Part shown: positions 31,104 to 39,107 of the stretch, piece after piece | Layout: every line of letters begins with the position of its first letter | Position numbering within the stretch: position 1 is the first letter of the stretch | From: Prevotella sp. | GTDB lineage: Bacteria > Bacteroidota > Bacteroidia > Bacteroidales > Bacteroidaceae | Assembly: GCA_017941345.1 (NCBI GenBank) | Contig: JAGAWQ010000007.1 | Span: 1-39,107, forward strand | Direction: 5' to 3' | DNA length: 39,107 nucleotides | The notes under the pieces: model-generated | What the model saw: only the letters and a program-made list of their open reading frames with translations | What the model was told of the DNA's origin: nothing | The model's database searches: none | Translations under genes and position numbers: made by a program

Positions 31104-33484
31104 AACAAATCTTCTTGACCTTAACACTGCTGTCAGCTACAATCACCATGACAGCCAAACAGTACAGACTCTGGTACAACCAACCCGCACAGACGTGGAC
31201 GCAAGCCCTACCCATTGGAAATGGCGTAATGGGTGGTATGGTGTTTGGTACGCCTGCTGTGGAGCGTATACAGATTAATGAGGAGACCATCTGGGCTGGA
31301 CAGCCTAATAATGTGGTGAACCCTAACGCGAAAGAGTACCTGCCAAAGGTGCGCCAGTTGATTTTCGAAGGCAAGTACAAGGAGGCGCAGGACTTGGCCA
31401 ATGCTAAGGTGATGCCAGTAGCTGTTGGCAAGAATATGGGTATGCCCTATCAGCCGTTTGGCGATGTGTATATCGCAATGCCGGGACACGCCAACTACCA
31501 GAACTACGAGCGCTGGCTGGACTTGGACCATGCCAAAAGCATAGTACGATACAGCGTGGACGGGGTGCAGTATGAGCGTGAGACGATAGCCCCGTTAGGC
31601 GGACACGAAGTCATCGCCATCCACCTGACAGCCAGCGAGAAAGGCAAGATTACATTTACTGCTAACATGACGACGCCTCACGAAAATCCACTCATTGGTA
31701 TGGACGGCAACGAGGCTACGCTCCTAGGCGTATCGTCAAAGCACGAAGGTCTGAAGGGTAAGGTGTGCTTTATGGGGCGTATGGCTGTGGATGCCAAAGG
31801 CGGTAAGGTGAGCCAGAGCAATGGTATCATCAGCGTTGTGGGTGCTGACGAGGCCACATTGTACGTTACCGTTGGCACCAACGTCAAGAGCTATAAGGAC
31901 ATCACTGGCGACGAGGCCCGGCAGTCGAAGCAGCGCCTGCACGGAGCAATGACTTTAGGCTATGAGGCCCTGAAAGACTTGCACGAGAAGACCTACAAAA
32001 AATATTACAATCGCGTAAAGCTCGACTTAGGTGACGACCCGTATGAGAAGGTGCCCATGAACAAGCGCATCGAGCGCTTTAGTGTGGTCAGCGATTCTGT
32101 CGCTGACAACCACCTCGTCGCCACCTACTTCCAGTTTGGTCGCTACCTGCTTATCTGTAGCAGTCAGCCCGACAACATGAACCCCGCCAACCTGCAAGGC
32201 ATATGGAACAATAGCTTGTATCCCGCGTGGGACTCGAAATACACCACGAATATCAACCTCGAGATGAACTATTGGCCCTCTGAGGTCACCAACCTGACAG
32301 AGCTGAACGCCCCTCTGTTTAAACTCATCCGCGAGATTAGCGAGACGGGTAAGGAGACGGCTCGCGACATGTATGGCGTTGAGGGTTGGGTGCTGCACCA
32401 CAATACCGACCAATGGCGCATTACAGGTCCTGTGGACCATGCACAGACGGGTTTGTGGCCTACCGGTTCGGGTTGGATTTGTCGCCATTTGTGGGAGCAC
32501 TACCTCTACACAGGCGACAAGGACTTCCTGCGCCAGTACTATCCCATCATGCTCGATGCTGCCCGCTTCTATACACAGACGCTGCAAAAGCATCCTACGA
32601 AGGGCTGGCTCGTTGTCTGTCCTGGTGAATCGCCAGAGCATGGCGGCAAGGGTCGCCCCACACCAATGGATGCCGGTGTGACGATGGACAATCAGATAGT
32701 GACAGAGCTCTACACCAACGTTCTCGAGGCTGCCAAAATCTTAGGCGACGACAACGCACTCCTCTCAGTTATCAGTTCCCAGTTAAAACAATTGCCTCCG
32801 ATGCAAATCGGACGCTGGGGACAGTTGCAGGAATGGCTCGACGACCTGGATGACCCCAAGGACGACCATCGCCACTTCTCACACCTCTATGGACTCTATC
32901 CTTCGAACCAGATATCACCCTTCCGCACGCCAGACCTTTGGAATGCCGCCCGTAAGTCGTTGGAGGCTCGTGGCGACGTGTCGACAGGCTGGTCGATGGG
33001 TTGGAAAGTCTGTTCGTGGGCGCGACTGCTGGATGGCGAGCACGCCTATAAGCTCATCAAGGACCAGTTGACGCTGACCGCTGACACCTTCCTCATCTTT
33101 GGAGCTGTCAAGCAACGTGGCGGCACCTACCCCAACATGTTCGACGCCCATCCGCCCTTCCAGATTGACGGCAACTTCGGTTGTACGGCAGGCATCGCTG
33201 AGATGCTGATGCAGAGTCACGACGGCTTCATCTACCTGTTGCCCGCCCTGCCCAGCGTCTGGAAAGACGGTAGCGTGAAAGGCCTCGTGGCACGTGGCGG
33301 ATTCGAGGTTGACATCGACTGGAAAGACGGCCAGCTAACGAGAGCCATCGTCCGCTCAAGGAACGGCGGTACTTGTATGATTCGCAGCGACAAGACGCTG
33401 AAGGGCAAAGGACTGAGCAAGACAAAGCAAGCCAACGTCTATCAGCTAAAGACGAAGGCTGGAGTCGAATACGAGTTGAAATAG
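31100..33484 (+). CDS. GH95 alpha-L-fucosidase or alpha-L-galactosidase
   Basis: The 794-residue secreted enzyme starts at ATG 31100, overlapping the esterase stop. The open frame further upstream is antisense-like noise over the esterase gene. It has a signal peptide (ending TMTAK), an N-terminal beta-sandwich with [14 protein letters not shown] and [10 protein letters not shown], then the (alpha/alpha)6 catalytic domain. That domain shows [57 protein letters not shown] and [13 protein letters not shown]. These are strong GH95 signatures and the length is normal. GH95 contains 1,2-alpha-L-fucosidases and alpha-L-galactosidases. Location beside fucI fits either, because FucI can also isomerise L-galactose in some bacteria. 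Confidence 0.93.
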   Translation: MKQIFLTLTLLSATITMTAKQYRLWYNQPAQTWTQALPIGNGVMGGMVFGTPAVERIQINEETIWAGQPNNVVNPNAKEYLPKVRQLIFEGKYKEAQDLANAKVMPVAVGKNMGMPYQPFGDVYIAMPGHANYQNYERWLDLDHAKSIVRYSVDGVQYERETIAPLGGHEVIAIHLTASEKGKITFTANMTTPHENPLIGMDGNEATLLGVSSKHEGLKGKVCFMGRMAVDAKGGKVSQSNGIISVVGADEATLYVTVGTNVKSYKDITGDEARQSKQRLHGAMTLGYEALKDLHEKTYKKYYNRVKLDLGDDPYEKVPMNKRIERFSVVSDSVADNHLVATYFQFGRYLLICSSQPDNMNPANLQGIWNNSLYPAWDSKYTTNINLEMNYWPSEVTNLTELNAPLFKLIREISETGKETARDMYGVEGWVLHHNTDQWRITGPVDHAQTGLWPTGSGWICRHLWEHYLYTGDKDFLRQYYPIMLDAARFYTQTLQKHPTKGWLVVCPGESPEHGGKGRPTPMDAGVTMDNQIVTELYTNVLEAAKILGDDNALLSVISSQLKQLPPMQIGRWGQLQEWLDDLDDPKDDHRHFSHLYGLYPSNQISPFRTPDLWNAARKSLEARGDVSTGWSMGWKVCSWARLLDGEHAYKLIKDQLTLTADTFLIFGAVKQRGGTYPNMFDAHPPFQIDGNFGCTAGIAEMLMQSHDGFIYLLPALPSVWKDGSVKGLVARGGFEVDIDWKDGQLTRAIVRSRNGGTCMIRSDKTLKGKGLSKTKQANVYQLKTKAGVEYELK

Positions 33485-33510
33485 TTACATATTGTTTCGG
33501 ATTTGTAGCA

Positions 33511-33545
33511 AAATGTGGATTATTGTTTGGATAATCCGCATTTTT
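33511..33545 (+). terminator. Hairpin terminator after GH95, interlocked with the next promoter
   Basis: AAATGTGGATTAT (33511-33523) is complementary to ATAATCCGCATTT (33531-33543) with one G-U pair, around a 7-nt loop and followed by further T. The loop contains TTTG (33526-33529), the -33 element of the GH51 promoter. Confidence 0.75.
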
Positions 33546-33557
33546 CATATATCTTTG
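33526..33557 (+). promoter_or_regulatory. GH51 promoter
   Basis: TTTG at 33526-33529, a 20-bp spacer and TATCTTTG at 33550-33557 match the consensus exactly, 30 bp before ATG 33588. Confidence 0.85.
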
Positions 33558-33587
33558 CAACACGATATTAACTTAACGACGAAATAT

Positions 33588-35561
33588 ATGAAACGTATGA
33601 CACTGGCTGCCCTACTGTTGGCAGCAACGATGGGAATGAACGCCCAAAAGCCAATGAAAGCCCCCCAGGGTGGAAAGGCTATCAGCGACGAATTGATTGG
33701 TATCTTCTTCGAGGACATCAGCTCCAGTGCTGATGGTGGTCTCTATGCGGAACTGATTCAGAACGGTTCCTTCGAATACAGTCCTGCTGAGCGCGACGGA
33801 TGGGGACCAGGAACAGCCTGGAGACAGGTGCGTCCGGGCCACTCACTGGGAACGATGGAGGTGCGCAAGACTGAAGGCATCCATCCCAACAACCCCACCT
33901 ATATGCGTCTGTACGTAGAACGTGTCAAGGAGTATTATGACTACAAAGGCTGGAAGGGTTACGGTCTGGAGAACGAGGGTTTCAAGGGCATCAGCGTAAA
34001 GGCTGGCCAGAAATACGACTTCTCCGTATTCCTGCGTAACAGCGAGAATGCCAAACAGATACGTGTCGTACTGGGTATCCCTCAGGGATGGAATAAAGAC
34101 CCGAAGCTTTTAGCTGAAGCAACCATCAATGTCGACAGCAAGGACTGGAAGAAGTACGAGGCTGTGCTGACGCCCAGCGAGGACTGCAAGAATGCCGTCC
34201 TGCAAGTGCTCGTTCTCAACACGGGTGTGATAGACATCGATATGGTATCGCTGATGCCACAAGACACCTATAAAGGACACGGGCTCCGTAAGGACTTGGC
34301 ACAGGCACTGGCTGACCTGCGACCCAAATTCATGCGTTTCCCTGGCGGATGTGTAGTACACGGAGGTGGCGACGGATTCTGGAACACCTATCGCTGGAAG
34401 ACCACCATCGGGCCAAAAGAGCAGCGTCGCGGTCTGAAGAACACATGGGGTTACCATCAGTCAATGGGACTGGGTTACTACGAGTATTTCCAGTTCTGCG
34501 AAGACCTGGGCATGCAGCCGCTGCCTATCTTGCCCTGCGGTGTTTCGTGCCAAGGAACCAATGGCGGTTGGGGCATGAAGGACCAGGCTCAAGACGTTGT
34601 TCCCATGTCTGAGATGGACGAGTGGGTACAAGATGTACTTGACCTCATTGAATGGGCCAACGGAGACGTCAACACGAAATGGGGACGCATGCGTGCAGAG
34701 GCAGGTCATCCGAAGCCCTTCGGACTGAAATATCTGGGCATTGGCAACGAAGAACGCATCTCACCAGAGTTCTGTGAGCGTTTCCGTTACATGTATAAGA
34801 AAATCATGGAGCAGCACCCCGAAATCGTCATCGTAGGCACAGCAGGTCCTGGCTCGCACCCCGGCAATCCCGACTTGGAGAATGGCTGGAAGCTGGCTGA
34901 CGAGTTGGGCATGCCCATCATCGACGAGCACTACTACGAAAAACGCGACTACTTCCTGACCAGTCGTCAGTACGACAATTACCCACGCCATCGCAAGACC
35001 AAGGTCTATTTGGGCGAGTATGCAGCAAAGGACAAGAAACTCATCGACGCGCTGGCTGAGGGACTTTACCTCTTACACGTAGAAAGGAATGGCGATATCG
35101 TAGCCATGACCTCCTACGCCCCCCTCTTTGCCAAGAAGGATGTCACCAACTGGAATCCCGACTTGATATATTTTGACAACGAGCGTCCCTACCTGACATG
35201 CAGCTACTACGTTCAACAAATGTTCGGTCAGTCAAGTGGCCAGTATTATTACGGCGACTGCGTCGACATCCAAGATGCAAGCAACCTGCAAGGCCAAAGC
35301 GTCATTTTGAATGTGAAGACCCGCCGCCTTTATGTCAAATTGTGCAACGCCAGCGCTGATGCCAAGAAAGCCAACATCAACCTGAGCCGTTTCTCGCTGA
35401 AGAAGCAGGCCACCAAGACCGTGCTCAGCGGACAAGCTGACGATGAGAACAACTACGAGGCACAGCCCATAGCCCCGAAGAAGGAGACCATCAAAGCCCA
35501 GAAGAAATTCTCCATCGATATGGCCCCCTACTCTATGCTCATGCTGGAATACCAACTTTAA
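33588..35561 (+). CDS. GH51 alpha-L-arabinofuranosidase
   Basis: This 657-residue secreted enzyme starts at ATG 33588 (signal peptide MKRMTLAALLLAATMGMNAQ); the open frame upstream covers the promoter. The N-terminal part has the family start ISDELIGIFFEDISSSADGGLYAELIQNGSFEY and an inserted carbohydrate-binding-like beta-sandwich (about 85-225). The TIM barrel follows with LRPKFMRFPGGC, the acid/base Glu388 in LGIGNEE and the nucleophile Glu477 in YLGEY, then a C-terminal beta domain. GH51 releases alpha-L-arabinofuranose from arabinan, arabinoxylan and pectin side chains. It has its own promoter, so it can be expressed apart from the fucI-esterase-GH95 operon. Confidence 0.95.
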   Translation: MKRMTLAALLLAATMGMNAQKPMKAPQGGKAISDELIGIFFEDISSSADGGLYAELIQNGSFEYSPAERDGWGPGTAWRQVRPGHSLGTMEVRKTEGIHPNNPTYMRLYVERVKEYYDYKGWKGYGLENEGFKGISVKAGQKYDFSVFLRNSENAKQIRVVLGIPQGWNKDPKLLAEATINVDSKDWKKYEAVLTPSEDCKNAVLQVLVLNTGVIDIDMVSLMPQDTYKGHGLRKDLAQALADLRPKFMRFPGGCVVHGGGDGFWNTYRWKTTIGPKEQRRGLKNTWGYHQSMGLGYYEYFQFCEDLGMQPLPILPCGVSCQGTNGGWGMKDQAQDVVPMSEMDEWVQDVLDLIEWANGDVNTKWGRMRAEAGHPKPFGLKYLGIGNEERISPEFCERFRYMYKKIMEQHPEIVIVGTAGPGSHPGNPDLENGWKLADELGMPIIDEHYYEKRDYFLTSRQYDNYPRHRKTKVYLGEYAAKDKKLIDALAEGLYLLHVERNGDIVAMTSYAPLFAKKDVTNWNPDLIYFDNERPYLTCSYYVQQMFGQSSGQYYYGDCVDIQDASNLQGQSVILNVKTRRLYVKLCNASADAKKANINLSRFSLKKQATKTVLSGQADDENNYEAQPIAPKKETIKAQKKFSIDMAPYSMLMLEYQL

Positions 35562-35705
35562 GAGTCAAGAAAAGTCGTCGCAGAGCAGTTGCCAGCGGAG
35601 TTTACGGGGCATGACCTGCACCTCTATGGCCGGGTGCAAGACGAGAAAGGGCGGACGTCGGATACCATCTATGTATGGTTGGAGAAAGAGAGTTTAAACA
35701 GATAA
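35562..35705 (+). pseudogene. C-terminal fragment of a small protein (DUF6266-like)
   Basis: Directly after the GH51 stop, in the same frame, an open stretch encodes ESRKVVAEQLPAEFTG then HDLHLYGRVQDEKGRTSD and TIYVWLEKESLNR before a TAA. The pattern (LPxxxxG, a short aromatic strand, an acidic turn, then S/T-x-x-IYV near the end) resembles the last 40 residues of DUF6266-type Bacteroidetes proteins. There is no start codon or promoter, so it is a remnant. It probably belongs to the same family as the fragment at the right end of the window. The assignment is tentative; that it is a real coding relic is more secure. Confidence 0.55.
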
Positions 35706-35710
35706 GGTAA

Positions 35711-36898
35711 ATGGATATTACTAAGAAATATATTATTGCATTTAGTCGTTCTAAGCATATTTGGGAGCCCAAAACAAAACAAATCGAATCCATAGAGCGC
35801 AACGCCAATGGAAAATATTCAATTGTTTTCAAGCCCAGAGAAGACGGAAGAAGAAATAAACCTCTTACCTATAATCCTGACCATATCTCTTTCCTGACAG
35901 AACGCTATTGGTACGCCCCAAATGTTTATAGCATAAAGAAGGGTGAAAAGTTTCTCTATGACATTAAAGATATTTGGCGTTATCCGTCAACGTATGGTGA
36001 CTTTTGGAGGATAGAATTTATTTCCGAATCCATAGGTATCTGCGATTATTCCTCTGACGACATAGAGGTCTTCATGAAATGTTCCGCAGGAGAGAAATCG
36101 ACGAATGTTTTTGAGTATATAAAAGAAATTGCAGACCTTAACCCATTAGGTAAAGACGGCCAGAAACAGAGAGATGAAGAAATCCAGGGCATCCTAAGCA
36201 AGCAGTATAGGTTTCTAAAGGAGATTAACATCAATACTGTATCTGCCTTATACTTAAACCCAAATAGAAAGATTGGGAAAAACAAATGTCGCGCTCTCAT
36301 ATTTCCTTTTGGCTGCAATATGAGTCAAAAAAGAGCTGTACATAACGCCCTGACCTTTCAACTTAGCGTTATTCAGGGTCCACCAGGAACAGGTAAGACA
36401 CAAACCATTCTCAACATTATTGCGAACCTTCTTATGGACGGGAAAAGTATTCTTGTTGTATCAAGCAACAACTCTGCCACCAAAAATGTGGCAGAAAAGC
36501 TTGGCAAGGAAGGATTAGACTTTTTTGTTGCCTCACTGGGCAGTGATGCTAACAAGGACGAGTTCATAGACAACCAACCTGCATTGCCTTCAGACATTAG
36601 TTCGTGGGGCATACAGCATGAAGGCCAGGCTAAATCACATATTAAGACCTGTATCCATCAACTTGACGAGGTTTTCAAACTGCAAAATCGACTGATGGTA
36701 GCCAAACAAGAGCTGCGGGAAATAGAGTTGGAATGGTCTCATTTCAAAAAAGAAGTGGGAGATTTTAACGGGGCAACCGTCAAGGCCCCTTCCACGAAAA
36801 TACTGCATTTATGGCTGAAGTTGCAGAAATACGCGGAAACCGATTATGTGTCCCTCGGTTTCGTGGAGAAAATCATATCAAGGATAAACTGGGCCTAG
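35711..36898 (+). pseudogene. Upf1-like SF1 helicase, N-terminal part up to an amber stop
   Basis: ATG 35711 opens a 395-codon stretch ending at TAG (36896-36898). Residues 1-200 are an unassigned mixed alpha/beta domain. Helicase motif Q/I follows: NMSQKRAVHNALTFQ then the Walker A GPPGTGKTQTILN at about residue 220, SILVVSSNNSATKNVAEKL (motif Ia) and a charged coiled-coil insert. Motifs II-VI are found only after the stop, in the same frame, so this piece alone lacks ATP hydrolysis and strand-separation motifs. No promoter was found; it may be read from GH51. The base composition is clearly more AT-rich than the sugar genes to its left, which suggests a separate origin. Confidence 0.85.
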
Positions 36899-38614
36899 TT
36901 CAAAATCTATGGAAAATATTTTATAAACCTCAAGACAGAGTTAAGCCTAGCCAACCTCATTGAAGTAATCTCAGAATTGCAATCAAATTTCTATCCGACA
37001 AAGATAAACGAGTTGAAAAGCGAAATAGCAGAGGTTTCAAGCAAGCTCGACACATACAATTCGGACAAGCTTATGGATTCTTTGAAGAAAGAGTCCATGA
37101 GGGTGCTTAAATCATCCTTGTCTGTGCAATATGCCAAAGATGGCAACAGAGAGGTCTTTGTTAAGGATGACATCAAAGGGAGATCAGAAGATTTCCTTAA
37201 GCAATACCCTGTTGTATTAAGCACAACCTTCTCGGCAAGGAACTGCATGTCGCAAGATACCCTATTCGACTATATCATCATGGACGAAGCATCGCAAGTG
37301 TCAATAGAGACGGGGTTCTTGGCACTCACATGTGCAAGAAATGCTGTCATAGTAGGCGACCTGCAGCAATTACCCAATGTGGTAACAACCGATGACAAGA
37401 AGAGGTTTCAAGAGGTGTATAAACGATACAAGATACCATCAGGATACAATTGTGCGGACAACAGCTTGTTAAGTTCCCTTTGCTCAGTGATTGCCAATGT
37501 TCCTCAGCAACAATTGTCAGAGCACTATCGTTGCCATCCAAAGATTATCAACTACTGCAACCAGAAGTTTTATGGGGGCAAGCTGGTAATCATGACAGAG
37601 GACCATGGCGAAGAAGACGTCTTGCTTGCAGTAAAATCGCCACAGGGCAATCACAAAAAATCAGAGCACTATAATCAGCGTGAGATTGACATCATTGAGA
37701 AAGAAATCATGCCAAAGCTACAGGGCTTTGATGATATTGGTGTGATTACGCCCTACAAAGAACAGGTGGAATATATCAACAGTCATTTTGAAAAGGAAGA
37801 TTTCGCGGCAACCGTCCATAAATACCAAGGGCGGGAAAACGATGTCATCATCCTGAGCACGGTAGATGACACCATTTCTGACTTCTGCGATGATTCAAAC
37901 ATGGTTAACGTTGCAGTATCAAGGGCAGTTAAGAAATTCTGTCTTGCCACGACAGGCAATGAGCAGAAGAGAGGTGGCAATATCTCTGACTTGCTTGATT
38001 ACATACGATATAACCGATGTGAAGTGTTGGAGAGTAATCTGCACTCGATTTTCGACTATATGTATGATGCATATTCTAAGGAAAGAGAAGCATTCCTGAG
38101 TAAATACAAGAAAGTATCTTCATACGTATCCGAGAATCTAACCTATGCGTTAATCTCTAAAATACTGGAGGAGAATCCCTGTTTCTCACACATCAAGGTT
38201 GTCAGCCATATCCCTTTACGCCATATTTTTGACACTTCCAAGATTGAGTTGGCGGAAGAAAGGGACTATGCGAACCACTGCAATACCCATACAGATTTTT
38301 TGCTGGTTAATAAGGTAACGAAGTTGCCAATCATCGCCATAGAGACAGATGGTTCCGATCACCTTAATAATGAAGAGCAAAAGAGACGTGACAGGCTAAA
38401 GGATTCTATATTCAAGAGTTTTGGCATCCCCCTGCTGAGGTTGTCCACATCTGGCTATGGAGAGGAGCAAAAGATATTAAGCGAATTACAAAGGCAGTCA
38501 TCCGCTTCCGAAATAGACGAGATAAAATCATCAAATGACAAGCTATACTCTAAGTTAAAGGATATCATCGAATCTTTAAGTGACAAAGGAATTAAAATCA
38601 TAGACTGTCTATAG
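36899..38614 (+). pseudogene. Upf1-like SF1 helicase, C-terminal part with a DUF2726-like domain
   Basis: The frame is open without a break from the codon after the TAG at 36898, beginning FKIYGKYFINL. It continues the coiled-coil insert, then TTFSARNC, motif II DYIIMDEASQVS (DEAS, as in Upf1-like helicases), motif III VIVGDLQQLPNV, motif IV EHYRCHPKIINYCN, motif V ATVHKYQGRENDVIILS and motif VI VNVAVSRAVKKF. The last 150 residues (EERDYANHCNTHTDFLLVNK, PIIAIETDGSDHL and FGIPLLRLSTSG) look like DUF2726, a PD-(D/E)XK-like nuclease domain. If translated separately it would begin at TTG 36977 or a later ATG. The whole reads as a nucleic-acid helicase-nuclease of the kind seen in accessory and defence loci; the role is unknown. 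Confidence 0.87.
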
Positions 38615-38750
38615 GCTGACTCATTGAGTTATGAACCCCCTTTTTCAGTTATGGTCAGGGGGGCAGTACAAGGGAACAGCGAAAGAATGGTATAATTGGA
38701 TAATTTCACAGGAAAGATTTTGGTATTTTCGTAGGTTTTTACTAAAAACA

Positions 38751-38782
38751 TTTGCGTAAGTCATATTTTATAGTTATCTTTG
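38751..38782 (+). promoter_or_regulatory. Promoter of the broken gene at the right edge
   Basis: TTTG at 38751-38754, a 20-bp spacer and TATCTTTG at 38775-38782 match the consensus exactly. The ATG at 38822 is 39 bp downstream, a normal leader length. The 38615-38750 stretch before it holds only a weak G/C hairpin. Confidence 0.8.
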
Positions 38783-38821
38783 CCGGACAAAAAGGAGAAT
38801 GAGAGGTGCGACTGGAAAGAG

Positions 38822-39107
38822 ATGAAGAACCTGAAGAACTCCTTCAACGGACATGAGGGGGAGGACGTGATGTCATTTGTCGCAGTTTAACCTCGACACC
38901 AACTCTGCTGTCTATAAAATCAAGGAGAAATTCTTGCTTTACACCGCAGAACAACAGTTTCACCGTGAGGACTGCCCCAATGTAAGTTTCATGATGCGCG
39001 AGGTGAAGCGCGACGAGTTCGCCGTGGTGGACGGATGTCTGGCATTAGTGGATAATGACTTTGCCAACGAGATGAAAGGCTGGGCCTTGGTGCGCGTGAT
39101 GGGCAAA
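38822..39107 (+). pseudogene. Frameshifted, edge-truncated small protein gene (DUF6266-like)
   Basis: A correctly spaced promoter leads to ATG 38822, encoding MKNLKNSFNGHEGEDVMSF, but the frame closes at TAA 38888-38890. From about 38871 the next frame is open to the window edge and encodes QFNLDTNSAVYKIKEKFLLY, EDCPNVSFMMREVKRDEFAV and NDFANEMKGWALVRVMGK. Both frames look coding, so a single-base insertion or two-base deletion between about 38871 and 38890 is likely. The strand pattern resembles the middle of DUF6266-type proteins, and the missing C-terminus would resemble the relic at 35562-35705. I do not recognise a function, and the family call is tentative. Confidence 0.5.

Noticed and set aside
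38636-38662. C5/G5 hairpin after the helicase
   Set aside because: The stem is only about 6 bp with a long loop and no T-tract, so it is not called a terminator.
1-39107. tRNA genes or integrase attachment sites
   Set aside because: No cloverleaf-like sequence with a GTTCGAATC-type T-arm was noticed on reading, and no integrase or transposase is encoded.

Overview
The window is a piece of a Bacteroidales chromosome, most like Prevotella and its relatives. Nearly every clear promoter has the Bacteroidetes form TTTG, about 20 bp, then TAnnTTTG. Shine-Dalgarno sites are mostly absent. The cargo is also typical: an OmpA-type lipoprotein, an M13 lipoprotein peptidase, a T9SS-tagged subtilase, large periplasmic glycoside hydrolases and an SSS sodium symporter. 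No plasmid, phage, CRISPR or tRNA feature was seen.

Layout. (1) 1-7361 is core: what looks like an rRNA-operon leader running out of the left edge, an OmpA-family lipoprotein, purL translationally coupled to a two-gene chromate (CHR) transporter, an FMN-binding secreted protein and an alpha/beta-hydrolase lipoprotein. (2) 7339-15951 is a polysaccharide block: a GH127 enzyme diverging from a very large three-enzyme fusion (GH43-like, GH143-like, GH142-like) coupled to a GH78 rhamnosidase. (3) 16049-19898 is a four-gene operon (CDP-alcohol phosphotransferase, flippase-like membrane protein, HisC/CobD-like PLP enzyme, LicC-like cytidylyltransferase) that reads as a pathway activating an amino-alcohol phosphate with CTP and attaching it to a lipid or glycan. 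(4) 19917-25216 holds an M13 peptidase, a NAL/DHDPS-family aldolase with an SSS symporter, and a small outer-membrane beta-barrel. (5) 25397-27793 is a T9SS-secreted subtilase bracketed by two mirror-image terminators. (6) 27902-35561 returns to sugars: fucI, an STN-domain alpha/beta esterase, GH95 and GH51. (7) 35562-39107 is accessory and AT-richer: an Upf1-like helicase with a DUF2726-like tail, broken by one amber codon and bracketed by pieces of what may be the same small protein family.

How the genes may work together. From memory of Bacteroides thetaiotaomicron, the set GH127, GH43/GH143/GH142, GH78, GH95, alpha/beta esterase and fucI resembles the enzymes used on rhamnogalacturonan-II. 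RG-II contains arabinose, rhamnose, L-galactose, methyl-fucose, Kdo and Dha. The 2-keto-3-deoxy-acid aldolase plus symporter could take the released Kdo or Dha, and FucI could take L-fucose, L-galactose or the D-arabinose left by Kdo cleavage. No SusC/SusD pair or HTCS/ECF regulator lies in the window, so import and control must be encoded elsewhere.

A recurrent oddity is a set of short degenerate tandem arrays with 7- or 9-bp period. They lie between genes and, in frame, inside coding regions, including two signal peptides.
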